Shown here: positions 37,164-46,240 of the stretch, piece after piece
Numbering within the stretch: position 1 is the first letter of the stretch
Layout: every line of letters starts with the position of its first letter
Assembly: GCA_964469905.1 (NCBI GenBank)
Contig: CAYXZW010000012.1
Coordinates: forward strand, 1-64,000
Source: MVRV01 sp964469905
Lineage (GTDB): Bacteria; Desulfobacterota; Syntrophia; Syntrophales; Smithellaceae
Direction of reading: 5' to 3'
Length of the DNA stretch: 64,000 nucleotides
The notes under the pieces: generated by a model
Seen by the model: only the letters and a program-made list of their open reading frames with translations
Databases searched by the model: none
Told to the model about the DNA's origin: nothing
Position numbers and translations under genes: made by a program

Positions 37164-37290
37164 TGACAAACATAGACGGTTTGCTGTAAGCCGTTTAGCG
37201 AAATAACGCGGTAAAATAAATGCTGAGAGCGGCATAAGGAGCCGTAACGAAATGGGTAAAGATGTAATGGTTTTTCCCCCTAACGGCTCC
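37164..37290 (+). promoter_or_regulatory. Intergenic region before the amidase gene: possible promoter and hairpin
   Basis: TTGACA at about 37164 is a possible -35 with no good -10. GGAGCCGT (37238-37245) pairs with ACGGCTCC (37283-37290) over a long loop, and contains the GCCGTAACGAAAT relative of the repeat seen at 16426 and 34917. Whether it terminates rel or regulates the amidase is unknown. Confidence 0.35.
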
Positions 37291-37322
37291 TAAGCTAGCG
37301 CAAAATAAAATCAGGTGAAATA

Positions 37323-38015
37323 ATGTTCCGTAAAACAAGAAAACTAATACTCATTTCGGGATTACTGCTGCTTTTTGTCATTTTCTGTGGAGTGTCGAAT
37401 TTATCGGCTGCCGAAAAGAAGCATCGCGTGTTGATCGATCCGGCCCACGGCGGCCCGGATGCCGGTGTAAAAATTACGGATAAAGTTGGAGAAAAAGACA
37501 TTACTCTGGCTATCGCTCTGGCCGTACAAAAAGAAATGGCCAAAGATAGTAATCTGGAAGTTGTTTTAACGCGCGATGCTGATAAAGAAATAAATGTTGA
37601 AGAGCGCCGAAAAAATATGGCTAAAATCAAGCCGGATTTATTTTTGAGTCTGCACATTAATGCCGGTTTTGGCAAGAGTGCAATTGGGTTCGAAATTTAT
37701 TATCCTGGTTTTAAAGATACAACTGATCAGAAAAAGCAGGTCAAAGATGGGCAGAAGGATGCAAAAAACAAATATCTCAACGACTCTGTAAGGCTTGCTC
37801 AAATTATCCAGAAAAATCTGGATACGTTGTTTCCACGGAAAGGACGGGGCCTGAGGGAAGCAGAAACTCCTATTCTGGAAGGAATAAATATTCCGGCTGT
37901 AGTTGTGGAGATTGGCTTTGGCACGAACCCCGAAGACAGAAAGAAGCTGCTTTCCTTAACCGGTCAAGCCGAAATTGCCAAAACTCTGGCCAGGAGCATT
38001 AAATCATTTTATTAG
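37323..38015 (+). CDS. N-acetylmuramoyl-L-alanine amidase (Amidase_3)
   Basis: A 230-residue zinc amidase that cleaves stem peptides from peptidoglycan in the periplasm. It has a signal peptide (about 1-30, ending SAA), then the catalytic domain: VLIDPAHGGPDAG near 37, GEKDITL with the zinc Glu, SLHINA near 104 and the catalytic Glu in VVEIGFGTNPED near 197. Unlike AmiC it has no AMIN domain. The next gene, rph, starts 8 bases downstream. Confidence 0.93.
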   Translation: MFRKTRKLILISGLLLLFVIFCGVSNLSAAEKKHRVLIDPAHGGPDAGVKITDKVGEKDITLAIALAVQKEMAKDSNLEVVLTRDADKEINVEERRKNMAKIKPDLFLSLHINAGFGKSAIGFEIYYPGFKDTTDQKKQVKDGQKDAKNKYLNDSVRLAQIIQKNLDTLFPRKGRGLREAETPILEGINIPAVVVEIGFGTNPEDRKKLLSLTGQAEIAKTLARSIKSFY

Positions 38016-38023
38016 GTAATGCA

Positions 38024-38752
38024 GTGTTTAAAAGAAATCTGAATCGAGCGTGGGATGAGCTAAGACCCATCAAATTCACCAATAACTATTTGAACAATAC
38101 GGCTTCCGTTCTTGTTGAATTTGGCAATACGAAAGTTATTTGCACGGCAGCGCTCGATGATAAGACAGCACCATTTTTAAGAAATACTGGTAAAGGCTGG
38201 CTAACCGCCGAATATTCCATGCTGCCGATGGCCACACAGACAAGAACAGCACGGGAAGTTGTACGCGGCCGCCAGGGTGGACGTACACACGAAATCCAAC
38301 GGTTGATTGGAAGATCTCTCCGGTCGGTGACTGATTTAACTGCCTTTGGCGAAAAAACGATCTATATCGATTGCGATGTAATTCAAGCTGACGGGGGAAC
38401 AAGGACAGCATCAATTACCGGAGCTTTTGTGGCACTTGTGGATTTATTTCAAAAGATGAAACAAGATGGCATCGTAAAAAATATTCCCATAAGCGATTAT
38501 GTATCGGCAATAAGCGTAGGCATTGTTGATAATCAAGTTATAATTGATCTGGAATATGAGGAAGATTCCAGGGCGCAGGTCGATATGAATTTCGTGATGA
38601 CCGGTTCGGGCCTCTTTATCGAAGTTCAAGGCACAGCCGAGCATTTGCCGTTCAATAAAGAGCAGTTAGATAAAATGACCGAATTGGCTGCCAGTGGTAT
38701 TAAAAAAATAACCGCCCAACAAAAAGAGATCACAGGAAATTGGCGGTCATGA
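38024..38752 (+). CDS. rph: RNase PH
   Basis: A phosphate-dependent 3'-to-5' exonuclease that trims tRNA 3' ends. The 242 residues match the full-length family and have GTG as start codon. EFGNTKVICTA, RGRQGGRTHEIQRLIGRSLRS and CDVIQADGGTRTASITGA are hallmarks. It overlaps rdgB by 4 bases, and a tRNA gene follows the pair. Confidence 0.97.
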   Translation: MFKRNLNRAWDELRPIKFTNNYLNNTASVLVEFGNTKVICTAALDDKTAPFLRNTGKGWLTAEYSMLPMATQTRTAREVVRGRQGGRTHEIQRLIGRSLRSVTDLTAFGEKTIYIDCDVIQADGGTRTASITGAFVALVDLFQKMKQDGIVKNIPISDYVSAISVGIVDNQVIIDLEYEEDSRAQVDMNFVMTGSGLFIEVQGTAEHLPFNKEQLDKMTELAASGIKKITAQQKEITGNWRS

Positions 38753-39339
38753 AAATTGTTTTTGCATCCGGAAATGAGGGGAAAGTAAAAGAAGTCAAGT
38801 CAATGCTGGCGGAAATGAAGATTGAAATGATTTCTTTAAACGCCTATTCTAATATTCCGGAAATTGTCGAAGACGGTCAGACGTTTCTGGAAAATGCATT
38901 GAAGAAAGCCAGAATTACTTCCGAATTTACCGGGGAGAACGTGTTGGCTGATGACTCCGGTTTAATAGTAGATGTTTTAGAAGGAGAGCCGGGTATCTAT
39001 TCGGCGCGATATGCCGGTCCCAATGCAACAGACGAAGAAAATAATGCCAAGCTTCTGGCTAAACTAAAAAATATACCCCAGGATCAACGAACCGCCTACT
39101 TTCAATGTGTTTTAGTTCTTTATCGAAAAGACGGAACTTTCGACTCTTTCGAGGGTAAATGGCAGGGGCAGATTATAGATGAGCGACGTGGTTCAAATGG
39201 TTTTGGTTATGATCCGATTTTCTGGATTCCGGAACTGAAAATGACCGCCGCGGAATTACCGTCTGATATTAAGAATAATGCAAGTCATCGCGGGCAGGCA
39301 TTCGCCAAATTTAGAAGCAGTCTGCTCACAAAATTGTAA
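38749..39339 (+). CDS. rdgB: XTP/dITP diphosphatase (HAM1/RdgB)
   Basis: Removes non-canonical purine nucleotides (XTP, dITP) from the pool. The 196-residue protein starts MKIVFASGNEGKVKEV, then shows ADDSGLIVD near 63, GEPGIYSARYAG, and GFGYDPIFW near 146. The ATG overlaps the rph stop as ATGA; an in-frame TTG nine bases earlier is less likely. Confidence 0.97.
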   Translation: MKIVFASGNEGKVKEVKSMLAEMKIEMISLNAYSNIPEIVEDGQTFLENALKKARITSEFTGENVLADDSGLIVDVLEGEPGIYSARYAGPNATDEENNAKLLAKLKNIPQDQRTAYFQCVLVLYRKDGTFDSFEGKWQGQIIDERRGSNGFGYDPIFWIPELKMTAAELPSDIKNNASHRGQAFAKFRSSLLTKL

Positions 39340-39351
39340 TAATATTTAAAA

Positions 39352-39428
39352 CGGGGCGTAGCGCAGCCTGGTAGCGCGCTTGCTTTGGGAGCAAGATGTC
39401 GAGTGTTCGAATCACTCCGCCCCGACCA
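39352..39428 (+). tRNA. tRNA-Pro (TGG)
   Basis: 77 bases fold as a full cloverleaf: acceptor CGGGGCG/CGCCCCG, anticodon stem TTGCT/AGCAA around the loop TTTGGGA, with anticodon TGG, T arm GAGTG/CACTC with TTCGAAT, and encoded CCA at the end. It starts 12 bases after rdgB, so it is probably read with rph-rdgB. Confidence 0.96.
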
Positions 39429-39436
39429 GTAAAATC

Positions 39437-39474
39437 AAGGAGTTAACCGTTTTCGGTTAGCTCCTTTTCTTTTT
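39437..39474 (+). terminator. Intrinsic terminator after tRNA-Pro
   Basis: AAGGAGTTAACCG (39437-39449) pairs with CGGTTAGCTCCTT (39454-39466) with one G-T pair and a TTTT loop, then TTCTTTTT. Confidence 0.9.
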
Positions 39475-39740
39475 GCTGTGCGGATTCTCTGTGTGGATAT
39501 TCATTTTTTTGTGTATAATTACCCTCAATTTCGATTATTGCAACTAGAAGGGATTCATGTATCAAATTAAGAAATTGCCGTAGTTTTCTAGTCCAAACGA
39601 TCATAATAATATTTTTTTGCAAAGTCTTTAAAAAATAATATGAAGAATAAATGGTAACAGTATGTAATTGTTATAGTAACTAAAATAGTGATTGACAATC
39701 TTCAAATGATGATTTACTGGCAGCACCACAATGTTTAATC
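39475..39740. other. AT-rich region upstream of the kup riboswitch
   Basis: No gene is seen. GTGTATAATT near 39513 and TTGACA at 39692-39697 are possible promoter elements. The CCCTCAATTTCG piece near 39522 recurs at about 49600; this may be chance. Confidence 0.4.
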
Positions 39741-39852
39741 CTGATCTTCAGGAGCGGAGGAACCATTTTTTTGGGGCGTATCGCGATACCGCGTAGGGTA
39801 ACCTCATTCGGCCCGAGCCCTTCAGCTAACTTCGTAGACATCGATGAGGAGA
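39741..39852 (+). ncRNA. ydaO-yuaA type c-di-AMP riboswitch upstream of kup
   Basis: The run of conserved pieces matches this class in order: CTTCAGGAGCGGAGGAACC, TTGGGGCGTATCGC, GTAGGGTAACCTC, GGCCCGAGCCC and CAGCTAACTTCGTAGAC, ending at GATGAGGAG. The class binds cyclic di-AMP and usually turns off genes for potassium uptake, osmolyte transport or wall enzymes; kup directly downstream fits. No c-di-AMP synthase gene is in the window. Boundaries are approximate. Confidence 0.9.
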
Positions 39853-39870
39853 ACCGACCCGAGCGATTCG

Positions 39871-39911
39871 GGAGGATCATCCTCCTATAATCATGCTTCG
39901 GAGGTTTTTTT
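39871..39911 (+). promoter_or_regulatory. Riboswitch expression platform: terminator and RBS in one hairpin
   Basis: CCTCC (39881-39885) can pair with GGAGG (39900-39904), followed by seven T (39905-39911), right up to the kup ATG. The same GGAGG is the kup ribosome binding site, 7 bases before the start. CCTCC can instead pair with the GGAGG just upstream (39871-39875, in GGAGGATCATCCTCC), which would be an antiterminator. The two pairings exclude each other, so this is the likely switch. Confidence 0.75.
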
Positions 39912-41846
39912 ATGTCCTCTTTTTTTAGTCGTGTCCACGACCAGTCAACCCCTTCCGGAAAAACATTATTTTCTCGATTGTTTGATAAAAAGCTATTCAT
40001 ACTTGCCTTTGGATCAATCGGTGTTGTATTTGGCGATGTAGGAACCAGTCCACTTTACGCTATTAAGGAATGTTTTCATGGAAAACATGCCATTATTCCC
40101 GATCCTGCCAATATTTTTGGGGTCTTGTCCCTCGTCTTTTGGTCATTGATGATTGTGGTCAGTATCAAGTATGTCAGTTTTATCCTGCGTGCTGACAGTC
40201 GAGGTGAAGGCGGCATCTTTGCTCTTCTAAGTCTTCTGACCGCTTCCGAAAAGACGATTTCTGTCAGGCTCAGGGCAATACTAATGTTTGCCGGCATCCT
40301 TGGAGCCGGACTCCTTTATGGTGACGGTATCATAACACCGGCCATATCAGTTCTCTCGGCTATCGAAGGGCTGGAAGTTGCCACAAAGGGCGCCACACCA
40401 TTTGTGATGCCATTGACTTGTGTTGTCCTCATTGCCCTATTCTTATTGCAGCATCGGGGTACAAAGAATATAGGTAGGTTATTCGGTCCGGTTATGGTTA
40501 TTTGGTTTATCTCCATCGCCGGTTTTGGTCTGATCCAGATACTGAGGGAACCACGGATTTTGCTTGCCGTAAATCCATTTTATGCCTTCGATTTTTTTAT
40601 GCTCAACAGCACCCATGGTATTGTCATTTTCGGGTCAGTCGTTCTGTGCATCACGGGTTGCGAAGCCCTTTATGCCGATCTAGGACATTTCGGGAAAAAC
40701 GCCATCCGCCTTTCCTGGCTCGGCTTTGCCTGCCCGGCCCTGTTGTGCAATTATTTCGGGCAGGGTGCTCTCCTTCTGGGACACCCGGAGATGAATGTCA
40801 ATCCCTTCTATGGAATTGTTCCCAGTGTTCTTCTCTACCCAATGGTTGGTTTGTCCACTGCCGCCACTGTGATCGCCTCTCAGGCTTTGATCTCCGGGGC
40901 TTTTTCCCTCACGCAACAGGCCGTGCAGTTAGGTCTTTGCCCTCGGATTCATATTGTCCATACGTCCAGTGATATGCAGGGCCAGATATATATCCCTTTT
41001 GTTAATTATGCGCTTATGGTCGCCTGCCTCGGAGTGGTTATCGGTTTTAAGGAATCGAGTGGACTGGCCGGGGCGTACGGCATTGCCGTCACCGGAACCA
41101 TGATCATCACATCTTTTCTCTATTTTCTGGTGTTGACCCATCGATGGAAGTGGTCACTTTGGAAGGCCGTGCTCTTAGTTGGAATATTTATTGTGTTTGA
41201 TGTTGCCTATATCAGCGGTAATCTCTTCAAAATCGCCGATGGCGGTTGGTTCCCTCTTTTTGTCGCGGCAATTGTGGCTGTTGCTATGACGACCTGGAGA
41301 AAAGGCCGGGCGGAACTGGCCCGTAAGTTGGTAGGGGGGAGATTCCCTATAGACAGTTTCCTGGCCGGCATATCCAAACGCAAACTGCCGAGAGTGCCCG
41401 GGACTGCCGTATTCATGACATATTCTCCAGAAGGAACACCGCCCAGCCTCCTTCATCATGTGAAGCACAATCATATTCTTCATGAGCAAGTCGTACTTCT
41501 TTCCATCCGCTCTACAGATTTGCCCAATGTTCCAGCAGAAGAACGAATCAGACTTCACGATTTGGGGCAGGGTTTCTATCGCGTTATTGCTTCGTACGGT
41601 TATATGCAAACACCTAATGTGCCCCGGATCATGCAGGATGCCTCCCAATACGGCCTAGTCACTGAACCTATGACGACAACCTTCTACCTTGGCAGAGAAA
41701 CCCTCCTCACGAGTGGCAAGTCGAAAATGATGCGCTGGCGCAAGGCGATATTTACCTTTATGTCGAGAAATGCTGGTAATCCTACCGTCTATTTCGGTAT
41801 CCCGGCCAACAGGGTTGTTGAACTAGGCACACAAATAGAACTTTGA
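39912..41846 (+). CDS. kup: Kup-type potassium uptake protein
   Basis: A 644-residue potassium/proton symporter of the KUP/HAK/KT family with 12 hydrophobic segments and a C-terminal cytoplasmic domain. GSIGVVFGDVGTSPLYA near 37-53 is the family signature; GEGGIFALLSL near 98 and GDGIITPAISVLSA near 138 follow. The ATG is fixed by GGAGG 7 bases upstream, which sits in the riboswitch terminator. c-di-AMP should lower its expression, the known logic for potassium import. Confidence 0.95.
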   Translation: MSSFFSRVHDQSTPSGKTLFSRLFDKKLFILAFGSIGVVFGDVGTSPLYAIKECFHGKHAIIPDPANIFGVLSLVFWSLMIVVSIKYVSFILRADSRGEGGIFALLSLLTASEKTISVRLRAILMFAGILGAGLLYGDGIITPAISVLSAIEGLEVATKGATPFVMPLTCVVLIALFLLQHRGTKNIGRLFGPVMVIWFISIAGFGLIQILREPRILLAVNPFYAFDFFMLNSTHGIVIFGSVVLCITGCEALYADLGHFGKNAIRLSWLGFACPALLCNYFGQGALLLGHPEMNVNPFYGIVPSVLLYPMVGLSTAATVIASQALISGAFSLTQQAVQLGLCPRIHIVHTSSDMQGQIYIPFVNYALMVACLGVVIGFKESSGLAGAYGIAVTGTMIITSFLYFLVLTHRWKWSLWKAVLLVGIFIVFDVAYISGNLFKIADGGWFPLFVAAIVAVAMTTWRKGRAELARKLVGGRFPIDSFLAGISKRKLPRVPGTAVFMTYSPEGTPPSLLHHVKHNHILHEQVVLLSIRSTDLPNVPAEERIRLHDLGQGFYRVIASYGYMQTPNVPRIMQDASQYGLVTEPMTTTFYLGRETLLTSGKSKMMRWRKAIFTFMSRNAGNPTVYFGIPANRVVELGTQIEL

Positions 41847-41941
41847 TTTGAATAGGATCTGTCGATTTTCCTTGGATTGAAGTCTCATCCAGCGGGCGCG
41901 CTTATATTGGAGAAGATATTTAGAGCAGTTCCAAATTATTG

Positions 41942-42877
41942 TTATTTGTTTGTTGAAATTGTGCAATGCAGCTCACGGGGTTTTAACATCGCGTAGGCAA
42001 AGCTTAGAACGGGCGTCGGAACATTGTATTTTATGCCCAGGCGCACTGCGACGCCGATCATTGATTCCAGTTCGGAAGGCCTGCCTGATTCCACATCGCG
42101 TTGCATTGATGGCTTTATGCCCGGTTCTCCGCTGTCAATAAAGGCCAGTGTTTTGTCGGACACATCAGTGTCCAGTGCTACACCGCTGGCCTTGGCTAAA
42201 GCGGCCACCTCATTGATGGCTTCGGCTAAAACAGCGCGTGCTTCCGGTACGTGACGGTAACCTCCAAAAGTCATCCGCGTCAGGCTTCCCATGAGCATCA
42301 CCGGTGCGATAAATACGAATTTTGTCCAGAGCACTTTCCGGATATTTTCCGACATTTCCATGGTGAATCCGGCAGCATTAAATGCGTCATAAATAGCCTG
42401 GAGACGCGACGTCTTTTGGCCATTGAACTCACCTAAAGCAATGCGGCGAAATTGACTGTATTGGCCGATCACTCCCGGCGCCTCCAGCGCCACAGAGCAC
42501 CAGGTCGCTCCACCCAGCATATGCTCCATACCCACTACTGCGCCGATGCGGTCTGCCGAATCTATGCCGTTCTGGAAAGAAATAACCACAGTATTTGGGC
42601 CTATCATAGGTTTGATCAAGACCGCTGCTTCATCTGTCTGATACGTCTTGGTTGCAAAAATAATGACGTCGGCAATTCCCGCATCCGACGGATTAGCGGT
42701 TGCTTGGGCCGGAAAAACGTTGAAATCGCCATGGACACTTTTAATAATCAGGCCCTTCTCACAAATAGCCTGAAGATGCGCCCCGCGGGCTATGAATGTC
42801 ACATCATGACCGCTCCGGGAAAGCAGGCCGCCATAATAGCCGCCGATGCCTCCTGTACCCATAATGGCAAACTTCAT
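41942..42877 (-). CDS. panE: 2-dehydropantoate 2-reductase
   Basis: Reduces ketopantoate to pantoate with NADPH, the step before PanC. The 311 residues start with the dinucleotide site MKFAIMGTGGIGGYYGG, and include FQNGIDS near 100, the Lys in VLWTKF near 185 and E(S)MIGVAVRLGIKYNVPTP near 275-292, covering the conserved active-site residues. It faces kup convergently. Ketopantoate reductase paralogues with other 2-keto acid substrates exist, so substrate certainty is moderate. Confidence 0.88.
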   Translation of the reverse strand: MKFAIMGTGGIGGYYGGLLSRSGHDVTFIARGAHLQAICEKGLIIKSVHGDFNVFPAQATANPSDAGIADVIIFATKTYQTDEAAVLIKPMIGPNTVVISFQNGIDSADRIGAVVGMEHMLGGATWCSVALEAPGVIGQYSQFRRIALGEFNGQKTSRLQAIYDAFNAAGFTMEMSENIRKVLWTKFVFIAPVMLMGSLTRMTFGGYRHVPEARAVLAEAINEVAALAKASGVALDTDVSDKTLAFIDSGEPGIKPSMQRDVESGRPSELESMIGVAVRLGIKYNVPTPVLSFAYAMLKPRELHCTISTNK

Positions 42878-43163
42878 ATGTGTGTCCCCCTTTTACTTTT
42901 ATTTAAGTTAAGGTTTAATTCCATCGGGTTCGATCTTTCGAGCAGGTTAAACATAGGGAAGTTCCGATTGTCTGTCAATATATTTTCACTTTCGTCACTT
43001 CCAAGAAATATTCTCAGGCAGTGCTTGACCAATGGGGCTGGTTTCTGGCAATATAAATCGAATTACAGGAAATGCCCCTCTCTAGAGCACGTTAAGGGTA
43101 GTAGATTCCTCAATACATTTTTTTTGTTCCACATAAAATATAAACAATGCGGAGGGATAGTTT
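42878..43163. other. Divergent panE/ADH intergenic region
   Basis: 286 bases without a gene. It must hold the promoters of panE (minus) and the alcohol dehydrogenase gene (plus). No element stands out beyond TTGACC near 43025. Confidence 0.4.
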
Positions 43164-44324
43164 ATGCAGAATTTTATTTTTGAAAATCCTACAAAAATCA
43201 TTTTTGGAAGGGGACAGATAAGCAAGATAGGAAAAGAAATATCCCGTTTTGGCCGTAAAGTATTACTTGTCTATGGCCGCGAGAGCATTAAGAAGAACGG
43301 AATTTATGATCAGGTAATGTCCTCTTTGCGGGAAAACAATATGTCAATTATAGAATTTCCCGGTGTTAAGTCCAACCCGATGCTGGCCCATGTCCGGAAG
43401 GGAATTGATCTGGCGCGCGAGGCGCAGGTGGATGTTGTTCTGGCTGTGGGCGGCGGCAGTGTGATTGATACTGCCAAAACCATTGCCGCGGGCGTGCAGG
43501 CCGATCATGATGTCTGGGATTTCTTTACATATAAAAAACCGGTTCTCGGTGCTCTGCCGTTATTGACTGTGCTGACTCTAGCTGCCAGCGCCTCCGAGAT
43601 GAATTCAGCTGCCGTGATCACCCGCGAGGAAGGCTTGCAGAAATTCAGCTTTCGCTCACCGCATATTCAGCCGCGTGTTTCCATACTCGATCCCACGGCG
43701 CTTTTCAGTCTGCAGGCTACCTACAGCGCCTATAGCGGAGTTGACGCAATATCTCACCTGCTGGAAGCATATTTCAATAATGAGGAGACCGACAGCCCCT
43801 TGCAGGATAGGTTAGTGGAATGTTTTTTGCGAACGATCATGGAAAGCACGAATATTATTCTTCGGGAACCGGCGAACTATAATGCCCGCGCCAATATGAT
43901 GTGGGCGACAACCTGGGCATTCAACGGATTGCCGGCGGCGGGCCTCGGCAGGGTGACTCTCCCTGTGCATATGATCGAGCATTCGCTCAGCGCCATCTAT
44001 GACATTCCTCATGGTGCGGGACTCGCTGTAATTCTGCCCGGCTGGATGCGTTATACAATAAATAAAAATCAACGGAAAATGGCTCAATTGGCGCGGGCAA
44101 TATTCCAGATAGAAGGCAGCGATGATAAGGCGTCGGTGGAATGTACTGGCAGGCTGAAGGATTGGTTTGCCGCCATCGGTTGCCCCACGTCTTTGCAGGA
44201 GGCGGGAATTCCCGAAAGTGATATTAATAAAATTGCGGAAAATGCATTTGTTTTGGCTCAGACCTGGCAGCTGCCGGATTATACCAAAGAAGTGATTGTC
44301 GATATTTTACGGCAGTGCCGGTAA
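43164..44324 (+). CDS. Iron-containing alcohol dehydrogenase
   Basis: A 386-residue group III alcohol dehydrogenase, BdhA/YqhD-like. GRGQISKIG near 16 starts the NAD(P) domain, GGGSVIDTAKTIA near 94 binds the cofactor, and the metal is held by the Asp and His of SGVDAISHLLEAY near 193 and by MIEHSLSAIYDIPHGAGL near 270. Likely reduces aldehydes or makes butanol-type alcohols in fermentation. GCGGAGGG precedes the ATG. A bidirectional terminator separates it from cstA. Confidence 0.92.
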   Translation: MQNFIFENPTKIIFGRGQISKIGKEISRFGRKVLLVYGRESIKKNGIYDQVMSSLRENNMSIIEFPGVKSNPMLAHVRKGIDLAREAQVDVVLAVGGGSVIDTAKTIAAGVQADHDVWDFFTYKKPVLGALPLLTVLTLAASASEMNSAAVITREEGLQKFSFRSPHIQPRVSILDPTALFSLQATYSAYSGVDAISHLLEAYFNNEETDSPLQDRLVECFLRTIMESTNIILREPANYNARANMMWATTWAFNGLPAAGLGRVTLPVHMIEHSLSAIYDIPHGAGLAVILPGWMRYTINKNQRKMAQLARAIFQIEGSDDKASVECTGRLKDWFAAIGCPTSLQEAGIPESDINKIAENAFVLAQTWQLPDYTKEVIVDILRQCR

Positions 44325-44399
44325 ATGTTCCATAAAAATTGCTTAATTGCCGAAAAAGATATGTCTCCAAAGCTCGCCTTGTGGCAATATCTGTGGTTA

Positions 44400-44440
44400 A
44401 AAAAAGAGGGGCAACTCTTTTTAGCTGCCCCCTCTTTTTA
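44400..44440. terminator. Bidirectional terminator between ADH and cstA
   Basis: AAAAAGAGGGGCA pairs with TGCCCCCTCTTTTT with one bulged C. A run on one side and T run on the other let it work for both converging genes. Confidence 0.85.
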
Positions 44441-44491
44441 AATAAATGAACTTGATAGATGTTATCTGCTGTGCAACGGATAACATCCTGC

Positions 44492-46240
44492 TTACGCTGC
44501 TGATGGTGCGGTTTTCCTTAATTCCAGCCATTTTTTGAATGACATCAAAATTACGCCGATAGCCAGAATTATCAGCAATATGGCAAAGCCCGCGAGTACA
44601 TAGTTTTGCTTGGGCAGATATTTATCAATCAGCAAAACAGCCAGTGAATATATCGTTGTAGCCATCATGAAGAGCGCCGGGATTACCGTAAACCATGCAT
44701 TCTTGCCTCTCTTCACCAGCCAGACGGAAACTGCCACCAGCGCCAGCGATGCCAGTAGTTGATTGGCGGAACCGAAAGCCGGCCAGATGACTAAGAAAGC
44801 ATTTTTGTATGCCAGCAGATACATCAGGATAACACACAGCAGAGCATTAAAGAGATATGATTTCATGAATTGCGGAACATTTTTGAACATCGCTGCCCAG
44901 AGTTCTTCAAACAGGTATCTGTTCAGCCGGACTGCCGTATCGAGGGTGGTAATAACAAAACCTTCCACCAGCAGGATGCCGAAAATGGTCCCATAAACAG
45001 GCGGTATTCCCAAACCCATATTCAGCAATCCGCCGGCACCGGCGGCAAATGCCAGAATGGGATTAGATTTAGCTCCGGCAATGGTCGGAAATACGATATT
45101 TGAATAATCCGCAAACGCAAGACCACAACCCACGGCAACCAAGACACCAATGGCCAGCAGACCTTCCAAAACCATACCGCCATAACCGACTTTCTTTATA
45201 TCCGATTCTTTGGAAATCTGTTTGGAGGATGTGCCACCGGAAACAAGACAATGGAAACCGGAAATAGCGCCGCAGGCCACAGTAATAAATAAAAACGGCC
45301 AGATCGGGCCCAGCTTGCTCGTTCCCTGAGCCACATTGAAAGCCGGGGCATTAAAGGTAACGCCTTTTATACCGGCGACAATACCGGCAATAAACAAGGC
45401 AGCAACACCGCTGTATAGTAAAAAAGAATTGGTAAAATCACGCGGCTGCAAAATTATCCAAACAGGGATTCCAGCCGCGAGTAATGTATAAAAAGAAAGG
45501 ATAATCATCCAGGTATTTGTATCGAATGTAACCGGATAATTCATGCCGACAATAATGGAGAATATACAAACCAGTATAGCCAGACCGGAGGCTACATAAA
45601 CGTTAATGCCTTTTTTATAAACAAGATAGCCGATAATTGGTGCAAAAGAAGTTATGACAATAACCGATGTGGAGGCAATGCCGCCGATCTGCGCCTGGGC
45701 AACTCCATTAACCATAACTGTCTTCACTATAGTTTGTGAAGGATCCAGCTTTAATACTTCCAGTGACAACAAAGAAGTTAAAGCAGTCGCTGTCAGTCCC
45801 AAAAAGGCCGAGGTAACCAACAGGAGCATCAGAATTGTAAAGCTGATAAATAAAAAGAAACCGGTATTACCTAAAGTATCTTTAGCTATTTCCGCAACTG
45901 ATTTGCCCTTTTCCCGGACACTGGCAAAAAGAGACGTCATGTCATGCACGGCGCCGATAAAAATGCTGCCTAACACCGCCCACAGCCAAACGGGGATGAA
46001 ACCAAACATGAGAGCGACGGTAGGTCCAATAATCGGCCCGCCGCCGGCAATCGAGGCAAAATGATGACCGAATAAAACAATCGGTTTGGTCGGAACGTAA
46101 TCGCAATCATCCTTCATGGAACACGCCGGCGTTGGATTATTATCATTTTCGCCGAATAATTTCGCAATGTATCGTCCGTAAAAACGATAGGCTAAGAAAA
46201 ATAATACTGCTGCAATTATTATAAGTACTGCTGCGTTCAT
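44492..46240 (-). CDS. cstA: CstA-family peptide/pyruvate transporter
   Basis: A 582-residue membrane protein with about 16 hydrophobic segments. The N-terminus carries the CstA features: AYRFYGRYIAKLFG near 19, PTKPIVLFGHHFASIAGGGPIIGP near 52-75, and GAVHDMTSLFASVREKGKS near 98. E. coli CstA is a carbon-starvation peptide transporter and its relatives import pyruvate. AAGGAGG precedes the ATG. Upstream is a long gene-free stretch with a possible regulator site (46571-46585). Confidence 0.93.
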   Translation of the reverse strand: MNAAVLIIIAAVLFFLAYRFYGRYIAKLFGENDNNPTPACSMKDDCDYVPTKPIVLFGHHFASIAGGGPIIGPTVALMFGFIPVWLWAVLGSIFIGAVHDMTSLFASVREKGKSVAEIAKDTLGNTGFFLFISFTILMLLLVTSAFLGLTATALTSLLSLEVLKLDPSQTIVKTVMVNGVAQAQIGGIASTSVIVITSFAPIIGYLVYKKGINVYVASGLAILVCIFSIIVGMNYPVTFDTNTWMIILSFYTLLAAGIPVWIILQPRDFTNSFLLYSGVAALFIAGIVAGIKGVTFNAPAFNVAQGTSKLGPIWPFLFITVACGAISGFHCLVSGGTSSKQISKESDIKKVGYGGMVLEGLLAIGVLVAVGCGLAFADYSNIVFPTIAGAKSNPILAFAAGAGGLLNMGLGIPPVYGTIFGILLVEGFVITTLDTAVRLNRYLFEELWAAMFKNVPQFMKSYLFNALLCVILMYLLAYKNAFLVIWPAFGSANQLLASLALVAVSVWLVKRGKNAWFTVIPALFMMATTIYSLAVLLIDKYLPKQNYVLAGFAILLIILAIGVILMSFKKWLELRKTAPSAA

